Counted from the first letter of the stretch, positions 9,541 through 21,590 are shown. The stretch: DNA of 64,000 nucleotides from Strigamia acuminata (GCA_949358305.1 OX442314.1:39281211-39345210), one strand, 5' to 3'. Made by a program: numbers and translations. The notes: generated by a model not told the origin, from the letters alone.

Positions 9541-11706
9541 ATGTCGACTCCTAGTAAACAACCACGACCGCAAGAACGACCTCCCGATAAATACCGACCC
9601 CCCGCTCCGACCCGCCAGTCTCCGCCCAACCAATCTCCAGCCCCAGAAAAAAGAGCCAGAAAACTTACCCCCGATCCCTTTCCCTCAAAACAATCCCCAC
9701 GATCCCCACCACGTCCACGAAAACACAGAACAAATCCACAGCCACCGCCGCCACCTCCCACTTCCTACGAAGCTTCCCGATTTTACGTTTCGACGCCAGA
9801 GTCTCTAAGTCCACTGCCGGAAAGAACGCAGTTTCGCCGCAAAAGGTGGGGACTTTGCCATCCCGGAATTGCCATCCCCGTAGTGGCGGTTTTGACATTG
9901 GTAAGAAGCTTGAAGAGAAATTGAACGACTAATGTGTGATTTTAGTTGCTTAGAGTCCACCCGTGCATAGTCTGTGCAATTATATTGCTACTGCCTAGCA
10001 GTAAAGCCAGATACGAAAGCGTCGATTCCTGGGGTGAGTCCGTGAGTGTTGTGGTCAAGTTTGATTTCGTTTTAATAGTGTTTTTATTCTAGTTCTAATT
10101 CACGGACCTTGGATTTTATTTCTGCAATCTATCGTCCTTATTATAGTTGTGATATTGATGTTCACCGCTGTGATGAAGGTGGAATATAAATCAAAGTTAT
10201 TCATCGTTTATTTTCAATTTTCAATTTCCGATTTTCGCAGGAATCGCCGCCCTTACTTATTCCGTACGTTATTGTTCAGATTTTAGCGTTAGGAGTTTGG
10301 TTAATGTTAACCATATTCGCCGTTGTGGTTCATGTATTACGGGAAATTTGTTGAAATATTTTTTGTTAGGTTTAAAAATTAAAAATTAATTTATTTTTAG
10401 GATAATACAGCCATTGGACTTATAATTATATCAGGAATTGGAGCCGTGTTTGATGTACGATTAAAGTGAATATTTTTACAATATTAAATCTGTTTATTTT
10501 TCAGTTGTGGTCTATGATTACTACAATAGCTGCTTATATGGACATCCGTGGATTCAATAGAGTAAATACAGGGTGGTCAGAAAGTCTGGTTCACAGTAAA
10601 TAATTCCCAAACTGTTTTAGATGTTGATTTAGCAAAATGACTGCCAGGGTAGTAGTTTGGGGGAAATCAGATTATGACATCCAATTTGACCTCAGAGGTC
10701 ATCTTCAAGGTCATTCATACTGTAACTCGAGAACCGTGACAGATAGAGAGAAAAAGTAAATTAGAAAGTTGTAGAGCACCATCTAATTAGTCTAGAACTG
10801 CTCTTAAAGAAATGATCTCTGACTGAAAAGTTTTGCAAAAAAAAAGTCTGTAACGTTAGTCTACTCAGCATTGTAACTCAGCTTTGTAACCTAAAACTAT
10901 TGAGGCAACCAAGCTAATCCTCAATTAGGACATTTTATTGGGTCATACTTGTAAGTGGAAGAGAGGAAACACAAAAGAAAAGAAATAATTTATTTTGGAA
11001 ATACATTCCAACGTGATAGTTTTAGGTTACAAAGCTGAGTAAACTAACGTTTCAAACCTTTTTTTCTCAAAACTTTTCAGGAAGTGATAATTTTTTTAAG
11101 AACAGTTCTAGACTAATTAGATGGTGCTCTACAACTTTCTGAATCACTTTTTCTCTCTATCTGTCATGGTTCTCGAATTACAATATGGATGACCTTGAAG
11201 ATGACCTCTGAGGTCAAGTTGGATTTCTCCCAAAATACTATCCTGACAGTCATTTTGCAAAATCAACATCTGAAACAGTTTAGGAATTATTTACTGTGAA
11301 CCAGACTTTCTGCACCACCCTGTATATCGCATAATTTTTAAACATATCCCATATTAAACTCTGTTTATATATTAAATAGTATTACGAAATCGGAGAACCT
11401 CCGAAAATGAAACCCCTTACACGATCGCAGTCCAAATTGCGCGCAGCGGACGAGAAACTGTCAGACGAAGCCCACATAAGTGAAATGTGGCGAGCTCTGG
11501 ATAATAGGCCACTACCGAAGCGTTATCGCCGACCCAAGTCGAAAGAATCACAAATACCCGAAATATACGTTCCTCCGGAAAAGCCAAAGCATTCGCACAA
11601 GACCCGATACGCGCCAGATTCAAGCAGCGACGACTCGCCGTTTCCGCCACCTCGTCCACCGCGACCTTCCAGAAGACCTCGTTTAGATCCCGTAAAAGAA
11701 CGATAA
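9541..11706 (+). CDS. Four-TM protein of unknown function, paralogue A (7 exons)
   Basis: Exons 9541-9900, 9946-10033, 10093-10178, 10241-10333, 10401-10454, 10505-10561, 11380-11706; all GT-AG with consistent phases, 354 codons. I do not recognise the family by name. The N-terminus is short and Pro/Arg-rich. The motif WGLCHPGIAIPVVAVLTL opens the first membrane helix; exons 2-3, 4 and 5-6 carry three more (VHPCIVCAIILLL; LFLQSIVLIIVVILMFTAVM; PYVIVQILALGVWLML; GLIIISGIGAVFDLWSMIT). The tail is basic and Pro-rich and contains PKRYRRPKSKESQIPEIYV. The layout is like MARVEL or other four-pass proteins. The first intron is only 45 nt. An in-frame ATG at 9421 is an alternative start, but its region looks like UTR. 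A 754-bp inverted-repeat element sits in the last intron. AATAAA at 11778. Confidence 0.8.
10569..11322. mobile_element. MITE with long inverted arms, TA target site
   Basis: The element starts cagggtggtcagaaagtctg and ends with its near-complement ccagactttctgcaccaccc-tg. The inverted arms extend for about 250 bp or more (both hold the dAGAACtg-TTCTAGAcTAATTAGatgg block). TA duplicates lie at 10567-10568 and 11323-11324, as for Tc1/mariner-type elements. No coding capacity. It lies wholly within the last intron of paralogue A. Confidence 0.88.
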
Positions 11707-11777
11707 AGCCGCCAATTATGTAGTTACGTTTATTATTTTAAGTCTTAATTCTTTTAGTTGTTATTGGTGTTAATCTG

Positions 11778-11783
11778 AATAAA
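11778..11783 (+). terminator. Poly(A) signal of paralogue A
   Basis: AATAAA 72 bp after the stop of paralogue A. The duplicated copy is at about 15488-15497. Confidence 0.6.
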
Positions 11784-11873
11784 AACAATGCATAAGTTCC
11801 ATTGCCGTTATTTTACTTGCTGCATCTGGTGAGAGTTTTTAGCAGTAGATGTAGGGCTATTTGATGCAACACA

Positions 11874-14802
11874 ATGGCGAATGATCCCAAAGAAGGAATT
11901 CTTAGTTATTCCGATTTATTTACAAGAGATGTTCAAGATATACCTGAGTCCAGGTTGATTTCAAAACAAGATTTACCGGTAGAGTCCGAAAGTTCTGACG
12001 ACAAAGCTTCTAAAAGAAGAGAAAAGAAGCCTCCTGCGAAGTCACAGTCTGTCGACAATGCATTAAGCATTTCAGCTAGCTCTGACGAAGGACGTGCGTC
12101 GCCAAAAGAAGATGGGAAAACGCCCGCGAAAGCACAACAGCACGCGGGGAAATCTAGATCCGACGAACAATCTAGTAAGCCAAGTAGTGGAAAAAAGTCT
12201 CCACCCAAAACACCCAATAAGCAGCCGGTAACCGATAAAATTTCTAAGGAGGACGAATCTGAAGGTTCCGAAATACCGGCACCGGCACCGAGAAAAGTAT
12301 CCAAAACACCAGAACCAGCAAAACGTAAAAGCAATGAAACACCGACAATTTCTGATGTTGAGTTGTTGGGTGGGGAGTCCGAGCCACAGGCAACACCAGT
12401 GCCACCCGTGTCACGAGTGGCATCAGTGCCAAGAACAGTATCTCTTGAAAAATCAGCTACAAAGTATAAGCCTGGGAAAAAAGCTCCAGGAAAACCCGGT
12501 AATAAACCTGTAAAACCGTTAATTTCTGACACTGAGAAATCCGAAGAATCCGAGGCAGTAGTGGCAGCAGTGGAGCCAGTAGCAACAGAAAAACCAGTAG
12601 AAACAGAAACACCAGAAGCAACAGTGGAACCATTGCCAGTATTGGCACCACCAAAAGATTCCGCCCAGCCTGTAATTCCAACACCAGAGGTTGTACCAGA
12701 TGAACAACCTGACGAAAATACGGAAGAACCATCAACTCCACAAGTACTGCATGAACCAATGGAACCACCAGTACAAATGCATGAACCAAAGAAACCATTG
12801 ATTGTTGTAGCTGCAGCAATTCCTGTTGAAGCAATTCTTGTTGCAGAGTCCCAAAAGTCTTCATCAAGCAAGAGTGCTGCAGTGTCAACCGCATCCTCCA
12901 AGTCATCCGGAACCGTTCATAGGTCCAAATCCGTGCTTGCGGTCAAAGATAAACATGGTCATCATCACAGAAGGAAATCACCAGAACCAATTAAAGCTCA
13001 TGTTTCACCAAGTAATCCCCCAGCACCAGCACCAGCACCAGCACCAGCACCAGAGCCCAAAAAGGAACCTGCTGTGGTAGCCGAAAGAGAACACATACGC
13101 CGGCTATGGCGTTACGTTTATGTAAATCCACCAGAGAGAAGATATCATGACGAGTGCTCTCCATCCTACACTGGGGGGTCTCTATCAGACGGAAGTGACA
13201 AATTTCGAACCAAACCACAAAAATCATATCCACTTTCGGCGAAAGGTTTACCCGAACCAAAACGGAAAAGTAGGCGCGTTGGCCAATACAGAATCCAAAC
13301 AAAATGGGGACCTTGTCATCCTGGTATAGCAATTCCTGTAATCGCTGTTTTGACGCTGGCAAGTATCAAAGAACCAATAAAAAAATATATTTTGCTAATT
13401 TATCGACATTTATTGTTTCAGTTACTTCGAGTATTTCCTTGCATTGTTTTTGGAATCATTCTTCTGCGTCCATCTACGAAACCTGCTAAATTTTGGAGAG
13501 GATTCAAAGCTTTGAACGCTAGCGCACCAACCAAGAATCTAGTGGGTAAGTATCAGAAAAACTCCTCAGTAATGTGGTTTGTGACCGCCTGACTAGCTTA
13601 GACCTACTTGGGTGTCTGTTTTTGATATAGTTACACAGTTTGGACCTGCAATATTGTTTGTACAAGTAGTGACAACATTTCCTGTCTGCTGCCTATTATT
13701 TGCTGCCATACTAAGGGTTAGATAGCACAATTTTCCCTTTTTCTTATTCACTACCTTCTATTTTCTTAAGGAAAGTCCCAAGTTGGTGTTACCATACATA
13801 GTGGTGCAAGTAATCGCTATTTCAGTATGGCTTGTGTTATCTCTTGCTGCTGTTGGCACTCAGTTACAGCCAGTTAGTACGATTTTAAGTTTTAACGCCA
13901 ATTAATTAATTAATCACAATTTTTACTCATTCTTGTAAGGATGATTCGGATGATTCCAGTGGTCTGATTTTAATCAGTGGAATTGGAGCTGTGTTTGATG
14001 TAATACAAGCGCCAAAAGCAAAAAAATACAAAACTTTCAAAAACTACCTTTTAATTTTCCAGCTATGGGCAATGATGACTATAATGACTGCCTACATGGA
14101 CATCAAAGGCTACACATCAGTAAATTGGCAACCAAAGTGTATAACCAACTCAATTTATCAAACCAAACTTGTTTACAGCCTTGGGATGAAGAATCACCAC
14201 CACCAGAACCAGAACCAGAACCAGTTACCAAACTCAGAAGCAGGGACGTTAAACGCCAAGGACTCATTCAAGAAGATACGACACTTCCAAAGAGAGCAGC
14301 GCCACCAAGGCGCTGGTCTACGGAAAATCAGCCTAAAAGTTACGCGCCTGCAGAACCTTCACCCTCACGGAGATCACCTGCAAGGGAATATGAGCCCCAA
14401 AAATATAAACTTTCACCCCCACGGAGACCTAAGCCAACGACCAGAGAATATGCGCCTCAAAGGTACATTCCTGCAGAAGTTTCACCCCCGCAGAGACGCA
14501 CAAGGCCAAGGTCCACACAATATGACGCGCCTACGAATTACGCGGAACCATTTCAGAAGAAACGTGAGCGAACACCACATGATCCTAATGTGGAAACGTT
14601 TCGGCGTAATATGGACGCGGAGAAACGGTCGGGACGTTCGATGAATCCACACGGGTCGCGACACAGGGATGCAACTTCACCCGGCCCCTCTCGGTATACG
14701 CCCCGGTACCAATCGGCAAACACGTCTGCGACGCCTGTGGTTACTAGGTATGCTCCTCCTGCGCCAACATCAACCAGAAGAGTTGCTCGTAACAATAATT
14801 GA
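11874..14802 (+). CDS. Four-TM protein with long disordered N-terminus, paralogue B (7 exons)
   Basis: Exons 11874-13358, 13422-13545, 13631-13716, 13771-13872, 13940-13999, 14063-14119, 14179-14802; 845 codons with every phase matching paralogue A. The start at 11874 gives MANDPKEGILSYSDLFTRDV, shared with paralogue C. The first 430 residues are low-complexity and Ser/Lys/Pro/Glu-rich with an APAPAPAPAPEP run near 12 kb+1.0. Then come a conserved region (YVYVNPPERRYHDEC), the motif KWGPCHPGIAIPVIAVLTL and four membrane helices. The tail repeats EYxPxxYxPAE-like units. Intron 1 (13359-13421) has a GC donor (CTG|GCAAGT), is 63 nt long and has no stop in frame, so its retention would insert 21 residues. 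The long N-terminus probably faces the cytoplasm; that is inference. The product name is unknown. Confidence 0.85.
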
Positions 14803-15000
14803 TGTTTTTTTTTTATTTTAATTTGTCATGTATGCATTTTGAAAACATTTATCAATTCGGATTTCATCAAGATTAAAAGGTTGTGCTCGTTTATTTTGAA
14901 TTTGGTAGTTTTTTTTTCAATTTTCAGCAATTATTTAGAAAGTGTCCATTTCGAAGTGGTATTTTCCGTTCTAGAAGTTAGCGAGTTATTAGAATTTTCC

Positions 15001-15258
15001 AATGAGAAATCCAGGTTTTCAGCGTTGGCAGTAGTCACAGCCTCTAAATGAAAAATTAGCTGTCGTTTGTTGGATCGGAACGGCGTGGTTGCTCGCGAAT
15101 GTTTGTGTTGTCAGACCACTTTCCTACATTTAATTTTACCAAATTTTGTTCCTTTTAGAATTTATCACACACTTATCACGAATTTGTGATTCGATCTTGT
15201 CCATTTCATATTTCTTCCATCATACCCGTATGCAAACTAATAATAACAATAGCTTTAG
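15001..15258 (+). pseudogene. Truncated duplicate of the 5' end of the ORF at 19712
   Basis: Near-copy of 19711-19968. The shared frame begins MRNPGFQRW but has a TAG after the tenth codon here, and small indels follow. The duplication junction cuts it off at 15258. Confidence 0.75.
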
Positions 15259-15260
15259 TC

Positions 15261-15427
15261 TAAAGAATCACAAATACCCGAAATGTACGTTCCTCCGCAA
15301 AAGCCAAAGCATCCGTAAAAGATACCCGATACGCGCCATATTCAAGCAGCGACGACTCGCCATTGCCGCCAACTCGTCCACCCCGACCTTCCAGAAGACC
15401 TCGTTTAGATCCCGTAAAAGAACGATA
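15261..15427 (+). pseudogene. Relic of the last exon of paralogue A
   Basis: Matches 11541-11706, the end of paralogue A's last exon, through its stop and 3' flank, with frameshifting differences. It has no upstream exons. It marks the left edge of duplication unit 2. Confidence 0.85.
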
Positions 15428-15585
15428 AAGAAGCCAATTATGTAGTTACGTTTCTTTTAATCCTTCTAGTTGTTATTGGTGTTAATCGGAATAAAAACAA
15501 TGCATAAGTTCCATTGCCGTTATTTTACTTGCTACATCTGGTGAGAGTTTTTAGCAGTAGATGTAGGGCTGTTTGATCCAACACA

Positions 15586-18500
15586 ATGGCGAATAATCCC
15601 AAAGGAGGAATTCTTAGTTATTCCGATTTATTTACGAGAGATGTTAAGCATATACCTGAATCTAGGTTGATTTCAAAAGAGGATTTACCGGTAGAGTCCG
15701 AAAGTTCTGACGACAAAGCTTCTAAAAGAAGGGAAAAGAAGCCGCCTGCGAGGTCACAGTCTGTCGACAATGCATTAAGCATTTCAGGTAGCTCTGACGA
15801 GGGACGTGCGTCGCCAAAAAAAGGTGGAAAATCGCCCGCGAAAGCACAAAAGCACGCGGGAAAATCTAGATCCGACGAACAATCTCGTAAGCCAAGTAGT
15901 GGAAAAAAGTCTCCACCGAAAAAACCCATCAGGCAGCCGGTAACCGATAAAATTTCTGAGGAGGAGGAATCTGAAGGTTCCGAAATACCAGCACCGGCAC
16001 CGAGAAAAGTATCTAAAACACACGAGCCAGCAAAACGAGGATCAGCACATTCGGCAGCTGCAGCTAGAACACCAGATCCAAAAGGACGAGCGTCGAGAGC
16101 TGCATCTAGAACACCAGAACCAGGAAAACGAGATTCGAGAGCTTCAGCCAGAGTATCTGAAGCAGGAAAACGAGACCCGAGAGCTGCAGCTAAAACACCA
16201 CCACCAAGAGATGGATCTAGAGCATCAGCAACGAGAGTTGCATCTAAAACATCAGCAACGAGAGTTGCATCTAAAACATCAGCAACGAGAGGAAGATCTG
16301 CAGAAAGAGCTGCTCCAAAGGGTGCTGCTGGTAGGAGAAAATCTCCACCAGCAAAACCTGGCAAAGCAAAGGAAAAAGAGATAGTTTCTGATGCTACGGA
16401 ATCTGAAGAGTCCGATTCATCAGTGCCTTCGGTGGCTGCATCAGTATCAGGAAAAGCAGCTAAAGCACCAGGAATGAAACCGAAACCTGGTGCGAAGGGT
16501 CAGATTTCTCCCAGAAAGCTCAGCAAAATAGAAGAACAAATGGTAACTACTGATGATGAGGCAACTGGAGGCTTCGAGACACCGGTAGTGGCACCAGTCC
16601 CAACACGGCTAGGACCAAAAAATGAATCGAAAACACCAGGAAAGAAACCTGGCGCTAAACCTGGCGCAAAATCTAAAAGGAAATCTAGTGTAAAATCTGT
16701 CGTGATAGCTATAGCTTCTTCCCCCAGAAAACTCAGTAAAAGCAATCTAACACCGCCAATTTCTGATGTTGAGTCGTTGGGTGAGGAGTCCGAGCCACAC
16801 GCAACACCAGTGCCACCAGTACCACGAGTGGCATCAGTGCCAAGAACAGTATCTTTTGAAAAATCAGCTACGAAAAATAAGCCTGGAAAAAAACCTCCAG
16901 GACAACCCGGTAAAAAACCTGTAAAACCGATAGTTTCTGACACTGAGAAATCCGAAGAGTCCGAGGCAGTAGTGGCAGCAGTGAAGCCAGTAGCAACAGA
17001 AAAACCAGTAGAAACAGAAACACCAGAAGCAACAGAAACACCAGAAGCAACGGTGGAACCATTGCCAGCAGTAGTGGCAGTGGTGGCACCACCAAAAGTG
17101 ATTAGATCTGTTCCAAAACCAGGAGCTCCAAGACCAGACCCCAGAAAAGGATCTCTAAAACCAGACCCCAGAAAAGTATCTCCAAAACCAGGCCACAGAA
17201 AAGTATCTCCAAAACCAGAGAGCAGAAAAGGATCTTTAAGGGAACCAATAAAGGAAAAGCCGAAAGACATAGAAGATTCCGCCCAGCCTGTAGTGCCTGT
17301 AGTCGTTGGTGCCGGTGTCTCATCTCCGCCACGTAGAATATCCAGAAGGTCTGCTGTTATTGACTCACCAGCTGTAATTCCAACACCAGTGGTTGTACCA
17401 GATGAACAACCTGACAAAAATACGGAAGAACCATCAACTCCACAAGTAGTGGATGAACCAATGGAACCACCAGTACAACGGCATAAACCAAAGAAACCAA
17501 CGGTTGTTGTCGCTGCAGCAATTCCTGTTGCACAGTCCCAAAAGTCTAAGTCTTCATCAAGCAAGAGTGCTGTAGTGTCATCCGCATCCTCCAAGTCCTC
17601 CAAGTCCTCCGTTCACAGGTCCAAATCCTCGCTTGCGGTCAAAGATAAACATGGTCATCATCACAGAAGTAAATCACCAGAACCAATCAAAGCTCATGTT
17701 TCACCAAGTAAACCGCCAGCACCAGCACCAGCACCAGCACCAGCACCAGAGCCCAAAAAGGAACCTGCTGTGGTAGCCGAAAAAGAACACAAACGCCGGC
17801 GATGGTCTTGGCGTTACGTTTTTGTAAATCCACCAGACAGAAGATATCATGACGAGTGCTGTCCATCATACACTGGGGGGCCTCTATCTGACAGAAGTGA
17901 CAGATTTCGAATCGAACCACAAAAACCATATCCACCTTCAGCGTATGGTTTACCCGAACCAAAACCGAGAACTAGGCGCGTTGGCCAATACAGAATCCGA
18001 ACTAAATGGGGACCTTGTCATCCTGGTATAGCAATTCCTATAGTCGCTGTTTTGACGCTGGCAAGTATCAAAGAACCAATAAAATCATCTATTTCGCTAA
18101 TTTATCGACATTTATTGTTTCAGTTACTTCGAGTATTTCCTTGCATTATTTTTGGAATCATTCTTCTGCGTCCATCTACGGAACCTACTGAATTGAGGAG
18201 AGAATCCAGAGCTTTGACCGCTGGCTCACCAACCAAGAATCGAGTGGGTAAGTATTAGAAAAACTCCTCAGTAATTTGGTTTGTGACCGCCTGACTAGCT
18301 TAGGCCTACTTGTGTGTCTGTTTTTGATATAGTTACACGGTTTGGGCCTCCAATATTATTTGTACAAGCAGTGGCACTATTTCCTGTCTGCTGCCTATTA
18401 TTTTCTGCCGTACTAAGGGTTAGATAGCACAATTTTCCCTTTTTCTTATTCACCACTTTCTATTTTCTTAAGGAAAGTCCCAAGTTGGTGTTACCATACA

Positions 18501-19515
18501 TAGTGGTGCAAGTAATCGCTATTTCAATATGGCTTGTGTTATCTCTTGCTGCTGTTGGCACTCAGTTAGAGCCAGTTAGTACGATTTTAAGTTTTAACGC
18601 CAATTAATTAATCACAATTTTTGCTCATTCTTGTAAGGATGATACAGATGATTTCAGTGGTCTGATTTTAATCAGTGGAATTGGAGCTGTGTTTGATGTA
18701 ATACAAGCGCCAAAACCAAAACAATCCAAAACTCTTAAAAACTACCTTTTAATTTTCCAGCTATGGGCAATGATGACTATAATGACTGCCTACATGGACA
18801 TCAAAGGCTACACATCAGTAAATTGGTAACCAAAGTGTATAACCAACTCAATTTATCAAACCAAACTTCTTTACAGCCCTGGGATGAAGAATCACCACCA
18901 CCAGAACCAGTTACCAAACTCAGAAGCAGGGACGTTGAAAGTCAAAGACTCATTGAAGAAGATACGACACCTCCAAAGAAATCAGCGCGACCAAGGGAAT
19001 ATGAGCCTAAAAGATACGCGCCTGCAGAACCTTTACCCTCACGGAGATCACCTGCAAGGGAATATGAGCCCCCAAAATATGTGTCTGCAGAACGGAGACC
19101 TCAGCCAACGACCAGAGAATATGCGCCTCAAAGGTACATTCCTGCAGAAGCTACACCCCCGCAGAGACGCTCAAGGCCAAGGTCCACACTGTATGACGCG
19201 CCTATGAATTACGCGGAACCACCTCAGAAGAAACGTGAGCGAACGCCAGAAGATGATCTTTATGTGGAAACGTTTTGGCGTAATATGAACGCGGAGAAAC
19301 GGTCGGGACGTTCGATGGATCCATACGGGTCGCGACACAGGGATGCAACTTCACCCGGCCCCTCTCGGTATTCGCCCCGGTACCAATCGGCACACACGTC
19401 TGCGACGCCCACGCCCCGGTACCACTCGGCAAATACGTCTGCAGCGCAAGTAGTTACTAGGTATGCTCCTCCTGCGCCAACATCAACAAGAAAAGGTGCT
19501 CGTAACGATTATTGA
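15586..19515 (+). CDS. Four-TM protein with long disordered N-terminus, paralogue C (7 exons)
   Basis: Exons 15586-18060, 18124-18247, 18333-18418, 18473-18574, 18638-18697, 18761-18817, 18877-19515; 1180 codons. Membrane exons are identical in length and phase to paralogue B. The N-terminus is about 330 residues longer than B's because of expanded repeats: a block of TPEPxKR/RASRAAS units near 16030-16300 (including RVASKTSAT twice), KKPGAKPGAKSK, and PDPRKGS/PxPxxRKVSPKP units near 17110-17240. B and C then share RYHDEC, KWGPCHPGIAIP and the TM core. Intron 1 (18061-18123) again has the GC donor, 63 nt and no stop. The tail has EYEPxxYxPAE repeats and an extra YxPRYxSAxTSA unit. Ser-Pro and Lys density suggest heavy phosphorylation and no fold; function unknown. 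Confidence 0.85.
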
Positions 19516-19711
19516 TGTTTTTTTTTTTATTTTAATTTGTCATGTATACATTTTAAAAACATTTATCAATTCGGATTTCATCAAGATTAAAAGGTTGTGC
19601 TTGTTTGTTTTGAATTTGGTGTTTTTTTCAATTTTCAGCAATTATTTAGAAAGTGTCCATTTCAAAGTGGTATTTTCCGTTTTAGAAGTTAGCGAGTTTT
19701 AGAGTTTTCCA

Positions 19712-20254
19712 ATGAGAAATCCAGGTTTTCAGCGTTGGCATGAGTCACAGCCTCTAAATGAAAAATTAGCTGTCGTTTGTTGGATCGGAACGGCGTGGTT
19801 GCTCGCGAATGTTTGTGTTGTCACGACCACTTTTCCTACATTTAATTTGGCCAAATTTTGTTCATTTTACAACTTATCAAAGACTTATCACGATTTTTTG
19901 ATTCAATCTTGTCCATTTCATATTTCTCCCATCATACCCACATGCAAACTAATAATAACAATAGCTTTAGCAAACAATATACTCAACAACATTGAACACA
20001 TTAGCGCGAAACGAATCAAACGTAACGAGTTTCCGAGCTATGTTGCAGCAGCTGTGCCGTTTGCCTCCTTGCCATCGGTTCTTAGCACTCATGCCGAACC
20101 AAAACTACCCGAAGTTGCCACTATTTCCGATTTAGTAGACTTGCTGGAATCTAAAAAAAACCTTCCGCTCTCAGACAATTACAGTTCCTTGTACACAAGG
20201 GGTTGTACAACCAGTAATGGGTCAGTTTGCATTTTTTTGTTGATTTTGAACTGA
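19712..20254 (+). CDS. Hypothetical protein downstream of the cluster
   Basis: 180-codon frame from ATG 19712 beginning MRNPGFQRWHESQPLNEKLA. It has two hydrophobic stretches (VVCWIGTAWLLANVCVV and CKLIITIALANNIL) and a soluble part with YVAAAVPFASLPSVLSTHAEP and TISDLVDLLESKKNLPLS. The latter looks genuinely coding. The frame runs into transposon sequence after 20220, where a donor-like GTCAGT occurs, so the true gene may be spliced there or broken. A truncated copy with a stop lies at 15001-15258. No family recognised. Confidence 0.35.
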   Translation: MRNPGFQRWHESQPLNEKLAVVCWIGTAWLLANVCVVTTTFPTFNLAKFCSFYNLSKTYHDFLIQSCPFHISPIIPTCKLIITIALANNILNNIEHISAKRIKRNEFPSYVAAAVPFASLPSVLSTHAEPKLPEVATISDLVDLLESKKNLPLSDNYSSLYTRGCTTSNGSVCIFLLILN

Positions 20255-20256
20255 TG

Positions 20257-20607
20257 GATGCAGTGGCAAAACGGAGCACGGAGTTCCATGTTGATGCGAC
20301 GTTTCAGGTGGTGCCACGCGTAAAAGAAACTGACCCAGAGAACTCGTTTTACCAATTTCTGACTGTCCATGGAGCCGTCAAGTTTTCTTTGGTTTCATTT
20401 TTCTACGTTCTGATGACATCTAAGTGTGGTGAATCTTTCAATGCAGTTTTTTCTTATCTGCACAGAATTTTAAATGGGATGCAGCCTGGTTCAGTTTTCA
20501 TGACTGATTTTGAGTCGAATTTGAGTGATGCAATCCGAAGGTACGTTGATTCAAATGCTCTGCGCCTGATCTATCAAGTCAACGAGTACGTTTGGATGAT
20601 AAGGTAG
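20257..20607 (+). pseudogene. MULE-type transposase fragment
   Basis: Core of a MULE transposase domain: EFHVDATFQVVPR holds the first catalytic Asp; then YQFLTVHGAVKF, CGESFNAVFSYLHRIL and FMTDFESNLSDAIRR with the second Asp. There is no N-terminal DNA-binding part and the frame stops at 20607. It abuts the 3' end of the hypothetical gene at 19712. Its missing N-terminal half resembles what is found at 52817-53464 (FLYWCH). Confidence 0.75.
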
Positions 20608-21590
20608 AACCTTACTGCCTGTCTTGTAGACAAGTCATTACTACCACTCATAAAATGTTTTAGATTAATCTTGTTCACCGCAATAGTTGAATAAATCTAA
20701 AAACTTAAAACAACAATGTTAAATTAAACCCACAACACTGAAAACAAAAACGCTGACAAAATTAATTTATTCCAGCTGTTTAATTTCATACTACACTGAA
20801 AACACGTTGAAAACTAAAACGTCGGCACATTATTCAATTACTTCAACTTATTATTAAACTAAGATATAAAACACCAAAAACGTAAGTGCAGGGACTTCAA
20901 TTTAAATAAATTATATTAAATTTAACATTATTATATTATAAAATGCTAAAACCATATTACGCTGGCAACAATAAACGCTGGCAACCAAAAACGCTAAAAC
21001 AAAACGTTTTAAAAAAAAATTTAAAAAATTAAAAAAACGCTAAATTACGGACACAGAACTAACCACGTTCGGAAAAGGAGGTTTGTCGTCGTCAAAGGAA
21101 ACGGAATGTTCTCGCAAAGGATTGTCTGGTGCAACAAGTTTGCCAAAGAAGGAAACAAGACGTAGTAAGAACATGGATTACGGTATGGAAAAATTTTCGG
21201 TGTCCGAGTGCGAAACCCCAGTTATGGATTTCGCTTCGAGATATGATGATTAGAATGGTTCAGTCCTGAAGGACTTCCCAAAAAATGGGGGAAGTGCAGT
21301 GACCTCGGTGGTCACGGAAGGGGTGAAAATATTAGTCAAAAAATTCATTTTTTCCCTTATCAGAAATGTGTCTGCATTTTATTTTTATTTATATTTTTTA
21401 TGTCTGGTTAAGGAAAATCAGATAAGACTGGAGAATAAGCGGGTGATTGCCAGGGCAACCTGACTGCAAACATGAGGGCGACAGGAAATGTTTCCTGCCC
21501 AAGAGGAGAAAAAGCTCAGTCTAAAACAGTTCTTGCTTATGAAAAGTCACCAAAAAGTTACCTCTAAACATCAGGTTTAGAAGTCTAAAA
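20608..21590. other. Non-coding stretch, no feature identified
   Basis: AT-rich up to about 21055. From 21060 to 21560 the base composition is more balanced (ends near tgtctggttaagg... gcgggtgattgccagg), which looks like a fragment of an unidentified element, but neither termini nor coding frames could be recognised. Confidence 0.4.

Larger units (their letters stand above)
11541..19968 (+). repeat. Unequal tandem duplication (units about 11541-15258 and 15261-19968)
   Basis: Unit 1 runs from inside the last exon of paralogue A through paralogue B to just past its 3' flank. Unit 2 repeats this through paralogue C. The junction at about 15258-15261 joins '...aatagctttag' to 'tctaaagaatcacaaat', the latter being position 11541 onwards. 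After 19968 the ancestral downstream sequence continues. Introns and flanks of B and C are nearly identical, so the event is young or the copies have been homogenised. Confidence 0.9.

Noticed and set aside
11933-12901. Long minus-strand frame (322 codons) opposite paralogue B, and similar ones opposite C (15618-16364, 16500-17603)
   Set aside because: They arise from the low-complexity Ser/Lys/Pro coding sequence on the plus strand and have Gly/Ser/Thr repeats with no family resemblance.
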